Below are positions 24,057 through 33,452 of a DNA stretch of 36,080 bases, one piece after another. The notes below the pieces were generated by a model, which saw only the letters and a list, made by a program, of their open reading frames with translations, was not told where the DNA came from and did not search any database. Position numbers and translations under genes: made by a program. This stretch comes from Rhizomucor pusillus (taxonomy: Eukaryota; Mucoromycota; Mucoromycetes; Mucorales; Lichtheimiaceae). Where the stretch lies: the NCBI GenBank assembly GCA_900175165.2, contig FWWN02000584.1, forward strand, positions 1 to 36,080, written 5' to 3'. The stretch's first letter is position 1. Each line of letters starts with the position of its first letter.

Positions 24057-24165
24057 CACGCCCATGGCAACGACGACAACAACCCCCACCCCCAAAAATT
24101 GGATTTCCTCGGATAGCCCTCCAAAAAGAGATGAGACCCGATGCGGTGCCGTACGTTTATTATTA

Positions 24166-24539
24166 CTATTCGCGTCGTGCTCGTTGTTTATACTCCAGAT
24201 AGGCTAATGAGTTTGCTGGTCTAGATACCGGAGTCACGTAGGCCGGTGGAGCTGCGAACCATCGTAGCTGGCCCTCGGGTGTGCGTTTGTACGCCGATGC
24301 TATTTTCACCCCCGTTGTTAGAGCCCTATTTTTTCCTTGCCCTCCCTCTCCGCCTTACCAATTTCAGTCGGTATACTTTCGAGCTGCTGACGATCTTGAG
24401 GCGACGCAGACATCGTTTGTGGGCTCATGTTATTCATTTGCTGACCTCCATAGTATGGCGGTGCTGGTGGGTACATTGTTTGCATGTAATTTGCATAGTA
24501 TGCTTGTTGCGCTTGTTGCTGCTGATTCTGTGGATTCAT
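24166..24539 (-). CDS. Small Gln/Pro-rich protein with a conserved-looking C-terminal block
   Basis: Two exons (24539-24359 and 24299-24166) give 104 aa. Residues 1-50 are Gln/Tyr/Pro/Met-rich (MNPQNQQQQAQQAYYANYM, then YPPAPPYYGGQQMNN). The second exon encodes RTPEGQLRWFAAPPAYVTPV, then SLAYLEYKQRARRE at the C-terminus. The 'TPxGQLxWFxAPP...SLxYL' block looks like a short conserved nuclear or chromatin-complex motif, but I cannot name the family with confidence. The intron (59 nt) has a clean GTAAGG donor and AATAG acceptor, and the frame is open only when it is removed, which supports a real gene. Confidence 0.65.
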
Positions 24540-24925
24540 AATTATTGTAATGTTGAAGTCGTTAACCAAGTGGTTGTGTGTCTGTTTTTCAAAACACCAA
24601 TCAATGTGTATCTGTGTTTCAAACTATCCTCCCTCATTCTTTCTTGGCTATCGAAACATAGTGAATGGCTCGATTGAACTTGCACAAGTCCTTTACTGTA
24701 TAATAATCATTGATAGTGCAATTGCTTGATGTGTCATCCTTCAGCCGTGCTCATTTTTTTTCAAGGAAGTGAGAATACTTCAATGATCTGTAAACAATGG
24801 CTTGATGCTTGTGTCGGAGCTTCAGAATGTTCGATCGTCATGCAGACCTGCCAACAAACCCGTCTCTTTTCTTTATTTTTTTCCATTCAATTTGAAACCC
24901 TTATGGACACGATACGACGGAAAAG
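24540..24925. other. Intergenic, possibly containing an unresolved 5' part of the next gene
   Basis: This 386 bp lies head-to-head between the small Q/P-rich gene (minus) and the TFIIS-like gene (plus). From about 24760 a plus frame reads GSENTSMICKQWLDACVGAS, which resembles the second half of a PHD finger (MIxCDxCxxWxHxxCVG). One CDxC part is missing, and no upstream CxC half joins it by any GT-AG pair I could find. Confidence 0.35.
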
Positions 24926-25502
24926 TATGAGTGGGATAAATTGTCAGATATACTGAAATGTAAATCTAACATATTACGTGGAGCTACCGAACTACTGCAA
25001 GAGGCACTCGCAAGCGGAGGCGGTGAGACGAACCTAAGTTCAGGCAAGTAGGACTCCACATATATACCAACACAGGCATGATGGTAACTTTGGCCGATAG
25101 ACGATATCTATGCGCTTGCAGAGTTGATCGAGAATGAGATTTACAAATCACACCATCAAAAAGTGGATGCGGATTACAAGCAGTCCGTGCGTTCCCACAT
25201 TTTCAACCTCAAGGATTCCAACAATACCATCCGGGAAAGAGTTTTATCGGGTGAAATTGAGCCTTCCGCTTTTGCAGTCATGGTACACATATCTCACTAG
25301 ATAACAATCATGAGAGAAAGAGAAGAGGTTGTTGATTCTTTTTTTTTCGGTTGTGTAGACGGCAAAAGATATGGCTTCACCTGAAAGACGGCGCGAAGAT
25401 GACCGTTTGCGACGCAACTCCATAATCGATTCTATGGGTTTCGACGACCGTCATCCTCGCGTGCGCCATCCAGATAATCTTGACCAGGACCAAAACGATT
25501 GA
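24926..25502 (+). CDS. TFIIS central-domain protein, 5' end unresolved (possibly PHD+TLD, Bye1-like)
   Basis: Three exons are supported: 24926-25043, 25101-25282 and 25359-25502. They encode a TFIIS central (RNA polymerase II-binding) domain: NILRGATELLQEALASGG, DDIYALAELIENEIYKSH, DYKQSVRSHIFNLKDSNNTI, RERVLSGEIEPSAFAVM and TAKDMASPERRRED. After this the protein runs 30 charged residues to a stop. There is no C-terminal zinc ribbon, so it cannot be a normal TFIIS. A PHD-like stretch upstream (about 24760-24880) suggests a Bye1/PHF3-type protein (PHD then TFIIS-like domain), but key cysteines are missing and I could not splice it in or find a start codon. It is either a diverged short Bye1-like gene or one losing its 5' part. 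The first intron uses a GC donor. Confidence 0.6.
25044..25100 (+). other. GC-AG intron in the TFIIS-like gene
   Basis: The donor TCAG|GCAAGT and acceptor CCGATAG|ACG restore the frame to NLSSDDIYALAELIENEIY, the expected start of the second TFIIS central-domain helix set. The nearby GT (GTAGGA) gives a wrong phase. Unspliced sequence stops after two codons, so the intron is needed. Length 57 nt. Confidence 0.65.
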
Positions 25503-25930
25503 CATTTTGGCTCGTCAGTTACATTCACTGCATGTTTCCTCTTTTCCTATCCTCCCTCTCGCCCTTCCTCTCTTTCTCTCTATCATGTACATGTAGTAAC
25601 AACGTGTCTACTGCCAAGTAGTGAACCCATCTAGCCACCCCTCTCCCAGTATTCAGTTACATAGCTTTCCACATGTATATATCCACATGAGAAAGATAAA
25701 TGCCTTCCTGGAACTTTTCCTTCTCGACATATCCACCAAACAAACTGTCACATATCAGTCGAATGTGTACAGATGAGTGGAATATGTACTTGTAGAGAAT
25801 CATCCATCGCATTTGCAGTTGATAGTGAAATATTACTCTCACTCGTACCCTCAAGACCTGCAGGAGCAAGTTTACAGCGTATCAACTAGGTACATATATT
25901 ACAAGGATTTATTTATCTATCATTATTAAT
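25503..25930. other. Convergent 3' region, no gene seen
   Basis: This 428 bp holds the 3' UTRs of two convergent genes. It is rich in CT tracts (about 25547-25582) and ATA-type stretches typical of fungal polyadenylation signals. A 70-codon minus frame at 25657-25869 has no recognisable feature. Confidence 0.5.
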
Positions 25931-27125
25931 CTACCAAGTAGCTTGGTTGGAGTGGGAGGGAAGAGTTTCGGAGGGGGCAACGCTCTGCTGCTGCTGCTGC
26001 TGTTGCTGCTGGGAGGAGGATGAAGAAGGAGTAGGAGCAGAACCAGTCTCGTTTTCCAAGACCTGGACCAGATGTTGCCACTCCTTGGCTGTGCTGTAGT
26101 TAGCAGTAGCGTCTTCGAGTTCCTTGATGCTAGAGGCAGAGTTGGGATACTGAGCAGCCAAGTTTTCTAGGAAGCTGTTCCACTGGGTCTTGATTTGGTC
26201 AGGCGATGCTTGCTGATCCAACTGGGCTTGGAGTGTTTGGATAGCTTGAGGGAAGGCGTCGATGGCGCTGCTGCCTTGTTGTTGTTGATCGACATTGTTG
26301 CTTTCAGCAGCGGGAGCAGTGTTGAGGGTGGTGCCAGTCATACCGGCTTGGTCCATTTCTGAAAGCACATAGTTAAATCCAGTGTTGCTATGGCTTTCGG
26401 CATTGTCGCCGCCATCAGAGGTCGAGTTAGCAGCGCTGCTGTTGTTGTTGCTGTCGCTGGAAGTGCCGTTGCCTGGTGCTCCAGAGTAGTCGCCAGGGAC
26501 GACGCGCAAACATCCGTAACCGGATCGGCCGGTTGGGCAGTCCTCCTAGAATAAATTTCAATTCGTTGGTATAAGCGATGAAGCCAGAAAATATAAAGCA
26601 TCAATGTACCTCATTCTGACAGCAGCGGATACAGAAACGGTTCACGTCAGGCTCGATCAAACTGACAAAGTGAGAATAGCCCTCGCAGGAAGCGCCGATA
26701 GGTTTGCCGTTTCCGTGAGTGTCGTATTGGCCTCCTCCATCGTTGGATGCGAGACTGTATTTCGAGGCATCGATGTAACCGGTGACCTGAGCATAGCTGT
26801 CGGTCTTGCTATAGTGTGCAACGGTAACAAATCCTAATTACAAAATCAACATAAGCATATATAAAAGCTATATATTCATCGACGTCTAACCGTCTGGCAT
26901 TTGCCTGGATCCTGGCACCGTGGATGGATTTAAGCAGAACGAGACACCGTCATCTTCGTGTGTTGCAACCTCGAGACCAGGCTGTGGTGGTAAAAAGAGA
27001 CAGAAATCTGTGTCACTGTTGACAGCAACTACGGTGCTTCCGTTTCCTCCTCCAGTTGGTGCTGCAGAAGAGGACACGGCGAGGCTGCCGAGAGCAAATG
27101 CGGCTAGAGACAATAGATTATACAT
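25931..27125 (-). CDS. Secreted Cys-rich protein with disordered Ser/Gln-rich C-terminus
   Basis: Three exons (27125-26891, 26833-26610, 26545-25931) give 357 aa. The start gives a strong signal peptide (MYNLLSLAAFALGSLAVSSS then AAP). The mature N-terminal domain has conserved-looking cysteines: DFCLFLPPQPGLEVA, VSFCLNPSTVP, SCEGYSHFVSLIEPDVNRFC, IRCCQNEEDCPTGRSGYGC and LRVVPGDY. Beyond this is a 200-residue Asn/Ser/Gln-rich tail with a helical central segment and a poly-Gln run. I recall similar fungal extracellular proteins, some loosely labelled macrophage-activating glycoprotein, but I cannot verify this and imply no activity. There is no GPI-type hydrophobic C-terminus, so the protein is probably released or wall-bound. 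A TATA element lies about 70 nt upstream. Confidence 0.8.
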
Positions 27126-27190
27126 GAAGGAATGAAGAAGAAAGGAATGAAGTGGGAATAAGGAAAGAAGATTTAGGTCCAACGGTGGTG

Positions 27191-27202
27191 CTTTTTTATA
27201 TA
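27191..27202 (-). promoter_or_regulatory. TATA box for the secreted Cys-rich protein
   Basis: The minus strand reads TATATAAAAAAG about 65-75 nt upstream of the ATG at 27125. The leader between is purine-rich on the plus strand (pyrimidine-rich on the coding strand). The arrangement resembles that of the gene at 23709-23966. Confidence 0.55.
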
Positions 27203-29299
27203 TCGCCAAAAAAAAAAGGACCTTTCTAGGCCATGGTAGGTGGAACCCACGTCGCACCGTAATTGATCAAGTTTTGTTTCCACGACCGCCTTTCTAAAAA
27301 TATATTCTCCACCGTGGATCGCTGTCTCGGCGGTTCCCCATTTGGTGCTACCAGGGGTAACCTTTTTTTTTTATGCCTTTTCTCAGCAAGCTGCTTGAAC
27401 ATTTGCAGTGTCCAAGCATGTAATGTAACGTGGAAAATATAAAAAGACGCAAACGGTACTTTGGTGCGGTGACCTGAAATACAATTGCATTCGGGCTTTG
27501 GTTACCGTTAGGTTCATGCAATAATAGTTAGTGCATATACTGCCTTGAAAGGAATAAAATTTCTTTTTTCTGCCAAATAATAATTGTCGTGTATATTATG
27601 GCGCCATCACTTTCTGCTTGCCTTTATGGGGAATAACAGCCTCCCTTGCACTCATCAAAATGGCCGATATTGGCAGTTTACATTGGGCCGCCATTTCATT
27701 AACCGTGATATGCTGGGCGCGGGTGTCACTGGATTTACAGCCCACCTGTCACTATAGCTAATTAACAGCAGATTCCTTTTACGATTTTTCCTAAAACCAT
27801 TTACATTGTGGTCGCAGGCATGGATGCGTTGGGACGTAATTATTATGTGGCCGCGGGCATACGCATTGCAACGTCTGTCAGCAACAGCAACATTTGACGT
27901 TCTAGGCAAACAGCGGTACCCTTGCCGATAATCTGAAACCCGTCTAGAAAATGCCGCTAACATTGCCGCGTCTCTTTCAACGTGATAGCTGCTAGTACAT
28001 ATGCAACAGCTTGCGCAGCTCATTCCAAAAAGATAAAAAGAAGATCCATTCCACCAATGATTTAGAATTAAAAGTTCTTGGAAAACGACATATGTAAAGC
28101 CGTCTCTCAATTCATCCGAGTGAGGTATCAAATACATATCTGAAATTGATCCAAGACAATAGGGCGCGAGGCAAACGTCAATGTCCAGACCCTTTGTTTC
28201 AGATTACCAAACCCGATCGACACTGCACCAAAACTTGCCTCGGGCGGATCTCGTAAATTGAAAGAGACCTGATAATGTTGGTAAATCAAACCCTATCCTT
28301 GGTGAATTCTATCCGATGTAGAGGGCAGAGCAGCAATGAGCAAAGTATCTACAATTTGACCTGTAGAAAGGACGTAAATGTAAACGTGGTGATGGGTGAT
28401 ACATTTAAGCTACTGTCATCCTCTAAATAATAGCGCGTGGGCCAGGGGCAAGAGTGCATTTTAGTTCTTTCTTGGCGTGTGCACGAGCCCCGAAATGTTG
28501 TTGAAATACATCGTTGTGTGTCACATGCCCAACTATGTATGTAACAAAAGGTATTGTCACGCAAAAGAAGAGGGATCGACGAGCTAGATCCAATACAGAA
28601 AATTGTCTAGCTTTTGTCAGTTAGTACGAATTGCACGTTCATGTGCAGACTGGAGCAATTAACACGTGATATTGTTTGTACACCAATGCTGCTGCTGATA
28701 GTTTCTTCTTTTAAATAAGGAATGTTTGCACGTTTTGATAACCCAATATTCATCCTGGAACCGGCCGTTGATGGGATATATTTAGCTACAAAATCATGTA
28801 TGTACCGGATGTTGTTGTTGCTACCTAGCGTTGAACGGATAAATTGTATGGCGCTGCATGTTCTTTCCAATGCCCCGCAGCATCAAAGGCAACGCTACAC
28901 TTCCGCTGACATTCTCCGTAGAGCTCATAATAGATGTTGCATCTTAGGTATGTTGTCCTGCTAAGATATCAACAATCCAGAAGCAGACAGAAAATACCTC
29001 GCTATTTACGACACTTGAAACGCCTGCTTTACAGACACTCGTGGAGGACTTTGAGCAGCATTCCATTGGGAAATAAATATCTAAATAACAAAAAACGATG
29101 ATGGAAGCTAGCAGTGTGCAATACATGACTGGTGCTGTTATACTTGCTTCCATTTCTATGTAGTAGGCTTGCCGCTGCCAAGAAGTTCGCTGAGCAGCTG
29201 AAACCCGACTTGATCGGTTAATAAACTCCGAGTAGAGAGCAGCATCAAAAAAGGCAGCAGCCTCTCTCAAGGCAGCAGACAAACAGAGCGGCTAACCGG
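27203..29299. other. 2.1 kb without a recognisable gene
   Basis: This is the largest gap in the window. It holds the upstream region of the secreted-protein gene and, at the right, the promoter of the DHHC gene. The longest open frame (27655-28137, minus, 160 codons) shows no domain, no signal and Arg/Cys-rich composition typical of a chance frame. Others at 28607-28870 and 28944-29282 are equally featureless. I see no tRNA, no tandem repeat and no transposase motif. Confidence 0.45.
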
Positions 29300-30872
29300 A
29301 TGGCTAAAGTTATCGATCGGGCGCTGGACAGAATTGGCCCAGTCTTCATCGCCATTGCGGTGGTGCTCATTGACATGTGCACCTTTGCATACTACCTTGT
29401 CATATTTCCATATTGTCACCATTGGACCGACTCTACATTCTTGGGCAAACTCTACATTGCATTGACATTTTTATTCACTTTGTACATGGTCTATTGCATT
29501 CATTTTCATTATTACATGGCTATCAAAACACCTCCTGGAAGCATGTCTGAACTGTACAGCAGCAACAAAGACGATCGGCAACCTTCAACTTCTCACTCGG
29601 CTTCTTCGCTGGAGGTAGATACTGGATTGTAGAAACCCGCAGCGCGCTTAGCAATTGCCAACAAATATATCAAACTATAGGGTAACAACGACGGCAGCAT
29701 CCAGCAAGTGCTGCTTGACATGGAAGAGCACTCTGAATACCCAAAGACATGCAAAAAATGCAAGTCAATTGTCAATTATTTCTCTCGTCGTCGGCATAAA
29801 CCGTTGCTAACTTATAAGTTAGGCCATCTTCCCAAACCAGAGAGAGCTCATCACTGCAGCGTGTGCAACAAGTGCATCATGAGATTTGACCATCACTGTA
29901 GTGTATCTTGTTTGATTCGATGCGAGTAATTCACAGATAACTGATTGGAGGCGGGGAATCTGCTAGGTCCGTGGATCCACAACTGCGTCGGTCACTTTAA
30001 TCATCGCTACTTTGTACTGTTCATGACATATCTAGTGATATCGGCAGCTTACTTTGTAGCGTTTGGCTGGCGTCCATTTATCATATCTCTCGACTTGGTC
30101 AACAGCGATGTAGGTGGACATGACAACGTGTGGGTATGTGGCATTTCTAAAAAGAAGTATGACAATGCTAGTGGCCGTATTACTATCCTCGCCCGTTAAT
30201 GGCATTCTCCATGATCTTGGCTATTTGCATGGGACTCGCTATTGGTAGGTTTTTAACGCAATTGGAAGAAATTATGGCTGGCCCTAATGTTTTCTTAGGC
30301 GCACTGTGCCTATGGCATTATTACCTGGTACGCTTATTGCCAATCTTTTTTGATGGCTTGTACTCATTTCCCCGTATAGATAATAACAGCGCAAACGACT
30401 GTCGAGTTCTACAACAATTACTACGACAAGAATGAATGCAAACGGAACGGCGAGGTAAGGAGATCTACGGGTTATTTAACTGATTGCGGCCGCGCTTTCT
30501 TAGCTAGAAAGTCTAGGTGTTTGTCAATATGTATGATTTTGGTGTGAAAGAGAACCTGCGACGGTTTTTCAACGTATGCGATCAATTGTAAGTTTTCGCA
30601 ACGCTGCAGTGGGCTTTCCAGTGGGTGTATTTGGTCTCATCTTTTTCCTACTGTTAGTCCTTGGTATACCATTTTGTATCCAATACCGATACCGCCCAGA
30701 GTAAGTTGATACACGCGTGCCAGCTTGTACATTGATACTGACACGATTGCAGGGAAACGGTCGCGTATTTGAAAAATGCGAAGAATTCTATTTGCTACCA
30801 AAAGCACGGCAGCGGGATCATCTGCAAATGCAGCTTGAGGTGCAAGATCTCGAAGATGTCAAGGATATATGA
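29300..30872 (+). CDS. DHHC palmitoyltransferase (ZDHHC16-like)
   Basis: Ten exons (29300-29614, 29681-29759, 29823-29897, 29967-30133, 30172-30244, 30299-30327, 30380-30454, 30517-30587, 30622-30700, 30753-30872) give 360 aa. The enzyme transfers palmitate to protein cysteines from a membrane-embedded site. Visible in order: two N-terminal transmembrane helices ([39 protein letters not shown]), then the cysteine-rich domain spliced as [36 protein letters not shown] and VGHFNHRYF. The active-site cysteine is C157. Helices 3 and 4 follow ([38 protein letters not shown]), then the TTVEFYNN motif and a Pro-rich end with [20 protein letters not shown]. The codons of both C132 and C157 are split by introns. 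One intron has a GC donor and another is only 34 nt. The cysteine-rich domain resembles ZDHHC16. Confidence 0.92.
29760..29822 (+). other. GC-AG intron inside the DHHC cysteine-rich domain (63 nt, stopless, multiple of three)
   Basis: Donor AAAT|GCAAGT and acceptor AAGTTAG|GCC rebuild a Cys codon (T+GC) and give [15 protein letters not shown], the exact CxxCxxxKPxRxxHC consensus. A CTAAC branch site lies 13-17 nt before the acceptor. No GT donor gives this join. Unspliced, the frame stays open and would insert 21 residues in the zinc-binding domain. Confidence 0.8.
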
Positions 30873-31024
30873 TCATACCGACTTTGTATCTTTTTCACTT
30901 GTTATTTTTAATGCTACTACATCATGTTATATTTTTTCTGCTAGTCTCTTTTTTAGGGTATCTGGAAAATCACAAATGAACAAATTTTCTCAACTGGCTC
31001 TATACAAATCTATGTATGTATATA

Positions 31025-31047
31025 ATATATATATATATATATATATA
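31025..31047. repeat. AT dinucleotide microsatellite
   Basis: An uninterrupted (AT)n run of about 11 units lies in the convergent intergenic region between the DHHC gene and the low-complexity basic protein. Confidence 0.95.
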
Positions 31048-31059
31048 GTTTAGTAGACT

Positions 31060-31737
31060 CTATGGAAGTTTTCTATGAGAAAGGGATAGACGACGCACAG
31101 AAGAAGAGATCCATTTCTTGGCTGCCGAGAACGATTTGTGTGGAGTTGATGTGGATGGTCTAGGTGTTATGGAAGGTGGATCGAGCACCACGCTGCTGCT
31201 ACTGAAACTCTGCGCCGAGGAACTGGTCGCGCTGCTGCTCGCTACGCTGCTTGTATGGCTGAATCTGCGAGTGTGGCGAGGAGGAGGAGCATTTTGTGGT
31301 TGGTGGTGAGGTGACATGGGTCGAGGTTTTGCTCGATATATTGGTAATTTTGGTGGCGGAGGAGGGTTCATATGCGGTTCATGATGGTGGCAGGGACAGC
31401 AATGCATGCTTTGGGGACCAGTATGGTTATAGCTGTTGCGGCCTTGATGTTGCTGCAGCTGCTGCTCTTCCACTATCGGTGCCATCGTCGGCGCACGTCT
31501 CTGGTATGGTTTTACGCCTTTTGGTTCCGCGGCGGGAGGATGATGATAGGATTGCTGTGGAGCATAGTAGACTGGATTCGGATGTACGTAGATAGCAGGT
31601 GTATAATAATAATAAACGGCGTGATTATCGATAACCATGTTGGGAGAAGGTTCACACAGGCTCATCCGTTTAATGCGTGTCGGATAGCAACCATGTGGGC
31701 CAGGTCCAACAGGTCTGTGAGGAGATTGGCGGTACAT
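31060..31737 (-). CDS. Low-complexity Pro/His/Ser-rich basic protein, unknown function
   Basis: A single exon of 225 aa uses the ATG at 31737 (MYRQSPHRPVGPGPHGCYPT). The first half is Pro/Tyr/His-rich (YYYYTPAIYVHPNPVYYAPQ), the middle has a Cys/His cluster (HCCPCHHHEPHMNPPPPP), and the C-terminal third is Ser-rich, ending in a basic helix (SFSAAKKWISSSVRRLSLSH) that could be a phosphorylated or membrane-binding amphipathic tail. I recognise no domain. The frame is open 30 codons further upstream with a hydrophobic start (MYLSLFLPPFILLSLTQPP), which would be a signal peptide if that Met were used; I cannot exclude this. The long open frame with biased composition argues for a real coding region. 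Confidence 0.55.
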   Translation of the reverse strand: MYRQSPHRPVGPGPHGCYPTRIKRMSLCEPSPNMVIDNHAVYYYYTPAIYVHPNPVYYAPQQSYHHPPAAEPKGVKPYQRRAPTMAPIVEEQQLQQHQGRNSYNHTGPQSMHCCPCHHHEPHMNPPPPPKLPIYRAKPRPMSPHHQPQNAPPPRHTRRFSHTSSVASSSATSSSAQSFSSSSVVLDPPSITPRPSTSTPHKSFSAAKKWISSSVRRLSLSHRKLP

Positions 31738-32447
31738 TGTTTGAAAAAAAAGGCGGGGGATCGACAGGATTGGCGGTTGTGTGAGCGACAAGAGGATGAA
31801 TGGGGGAAGAAAGAGTGACAAGTACATACAAGTATCGATATCTTTAAATACTTAATTGAGATGTTATTAAAGTTTGCTAAGGGGTTCGCTGTTGTCGTCC
31901 ATTTGCATCGAGCTCTATCTGACGATGCCGTCAACAGGAGGGTCGCCGTAGTAAAATTTACCGCGAGCTCGTGATAACACTAGATGCAAGGCACGCCAAA
32001 AAGCTCCTCCTCCTGGTTTTCTCTATTTGAGCCAGAATGTTGTTCATGCAGTTTCCAATATTTTATGCATATCGCATCATTTATTGGTGCTGCGCTTTGC
32101 ATATATAAGATCAATTTAACGAGCTATAGCAAAATACATTTTATATGCAGAATGCGTTTCACTTGATTTCTTTATCACGACTTGGTTGTTGGACTACTAC
32201 AGGAAACTAAAGAAAAAGATGGTAAAAGAAAAAGTGAATGTGTGTGTGAGAGAGATGTTGATTGAGAATAAAAATGAGGACACAAAAAAGGGCAAAAAAA
32301 GGACTATGACTATATACGGATACCAAGGGAAAGCATGTAACAGCAAAAAGTAAGGAGCCTAACAGTTTTGAGGTTAGGGGAAAAGGCAGGGGATTGGGTA
32401 AGAAGAAACAAAAGTCGATAGGCGAGGAGGAGGAGGGCATAACAGGG
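31738..32447. other. Intergenic between two minus-strand genes
   Basis: This 710 bp holds the promoter of the basic protein and the 3' UTR of the bZIP gene. A GT/GA-rich stretch lies near 32230-32262 and purine-rich blocks near 32395-32440. Open frames here (for example 32207-32566 minus) are the 3' UTR side of the bZIP gene read out of frame. No gene is recognised. Confidence 0.5.
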
Positions 32448-33452
32448 CTATGCTCCCTCAACCATCTTTTGCACAACTTGATGCAGCTCTTCTTCTTCAA
32501 TAACGGGCCCGCTGCCCGAGCATTTGGCCTTCTTTTTGACTTCCTCGCAAAGGGTATCGAGATCAAGGCGATCGAAATCAGGATGCTCGCTCAAATGGTC
32601 CCATACTTCGCTGCACGGGATAAGTTTCGCGCCCGTCAAAGTAACTGGATGCGGCGAATGATCAAAACGTTCTTGGATGCTCTCTGCAAACACCTCGTGG
32701 TCTTGCAACTTGTCGATTGCCACCTCGCCTTCCATTTTCGCCGGTAGCTGGACAGGAGAGATCTTTCCATCTTGAGAAAGCTTGTCGGAAACAGGTGGCG
32801 TCATTTCTCGAACAGATGATGGTAACTCGATGCCTGCTTCCCGCAACCTATTCATCGTCACTTCAAAAGCCATCGCTGCCCCGCGAAGTGTATACATTTC
32901 TGATTCCATTTGTTTGATCATCATTTTCAGCTCTTCGTTCTCTTTGAGTAATCGCTGAGAGTCCTGCGTATGCGTTTCTTGAAGCGATTTGATCTTTTCC
33001 TCCAATTCTTTTACATATCGCTCTTTACGTTCCCGAAACGCTCTCTGTGCTGCTCGGTTTTGCTCTTTGCGACGCTGCCGTTGATCTGCTGAAAGTGGCT
33101 AATATTGTTGTTGTCAGTGTCAGTGTCGAGCCAATTAGTAAGCAGTGCTATCTACTGAATGCAAAGGTCGCACCTGATTGGGATCGCCCTTGAGGATTTT
33201 GCCGTTGCCTTCCTCTGCAAAGTGTCAGTGGGAAAAAAGGGACCATTCCTATTATCCTCGTCAACATATACCTGTACCATCACTTGCACTACCTTCAGAA
33301 CCATCCTTGTCTGAATGTTACAAACTCGCTACTTAGTTTGCTGAAAGCAATCAAAGGCATGGTTTTTTCAAGGACGTACGGTAGTGCTTCAACGTCTCCT
33401 CAAGACGATCATTAAGTTGATCCCATTTACGTTTTTCTGCTTCGCTAGGCAT
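32448..33452 (-). CDS. Pap1/Yap1-family bZIP transcription factor, short form with c-CRD only
   Basis: Four exons (33452-33380, 33310-33272, 33214-33174, 33098-32448) give 267 aa, well under half the usual Yap1/Pap1 length. The basic region reads RRKEQNRAAQRAFRERKERY (residues 60-79) with the family signature NRxAQxxFR, followed by a leucine-zipper-like coiled coil (IKSLQETHTQDSQRLLKENE). The C-terminus is a clear cysteine-rich domain: IPCSEVWDHLSEHP, FDRLDLDTLCEEVKKKAKCS, with C213, C235 and C244. These spacings (22 and 9) equal those of yeast Yap1 C598/C620/C629, the domain that carries the Crm1 export signal and senses oxidants. These are the only cysteines in the protein, so the n-CRD is absent. 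It probably acts as a stress-responsive nuclear regulator. Confidence 0.9.

Noticed and set aside
27655..28137. 160-codon open frame on the minus strand in the 2 kb gap
   Set aside because: No domain, signal or splice partners; Arg/Cys-rich composition and a random-looking sequence. It is length alone that draws attention.
30598..30705. Hydrophobic alternative frame at the end of the DHHC gene that looks like a transmembrane helix ([16 protein letters not shown])
   Set aside because: It cannot be joined to the upstream exon with a valid donor phase. The frame used instead leads into PPRGNG and a 39-residue conserved-looking tail.
31738..31827. Upstream Met of the basic protein giving a hydrophobic, signal-like N-terminus
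   Set aside because: The rest of the protein is disordered and cytosolic-looking and this stretch is low-complexity. It is kept only as an alternative in the annotation.
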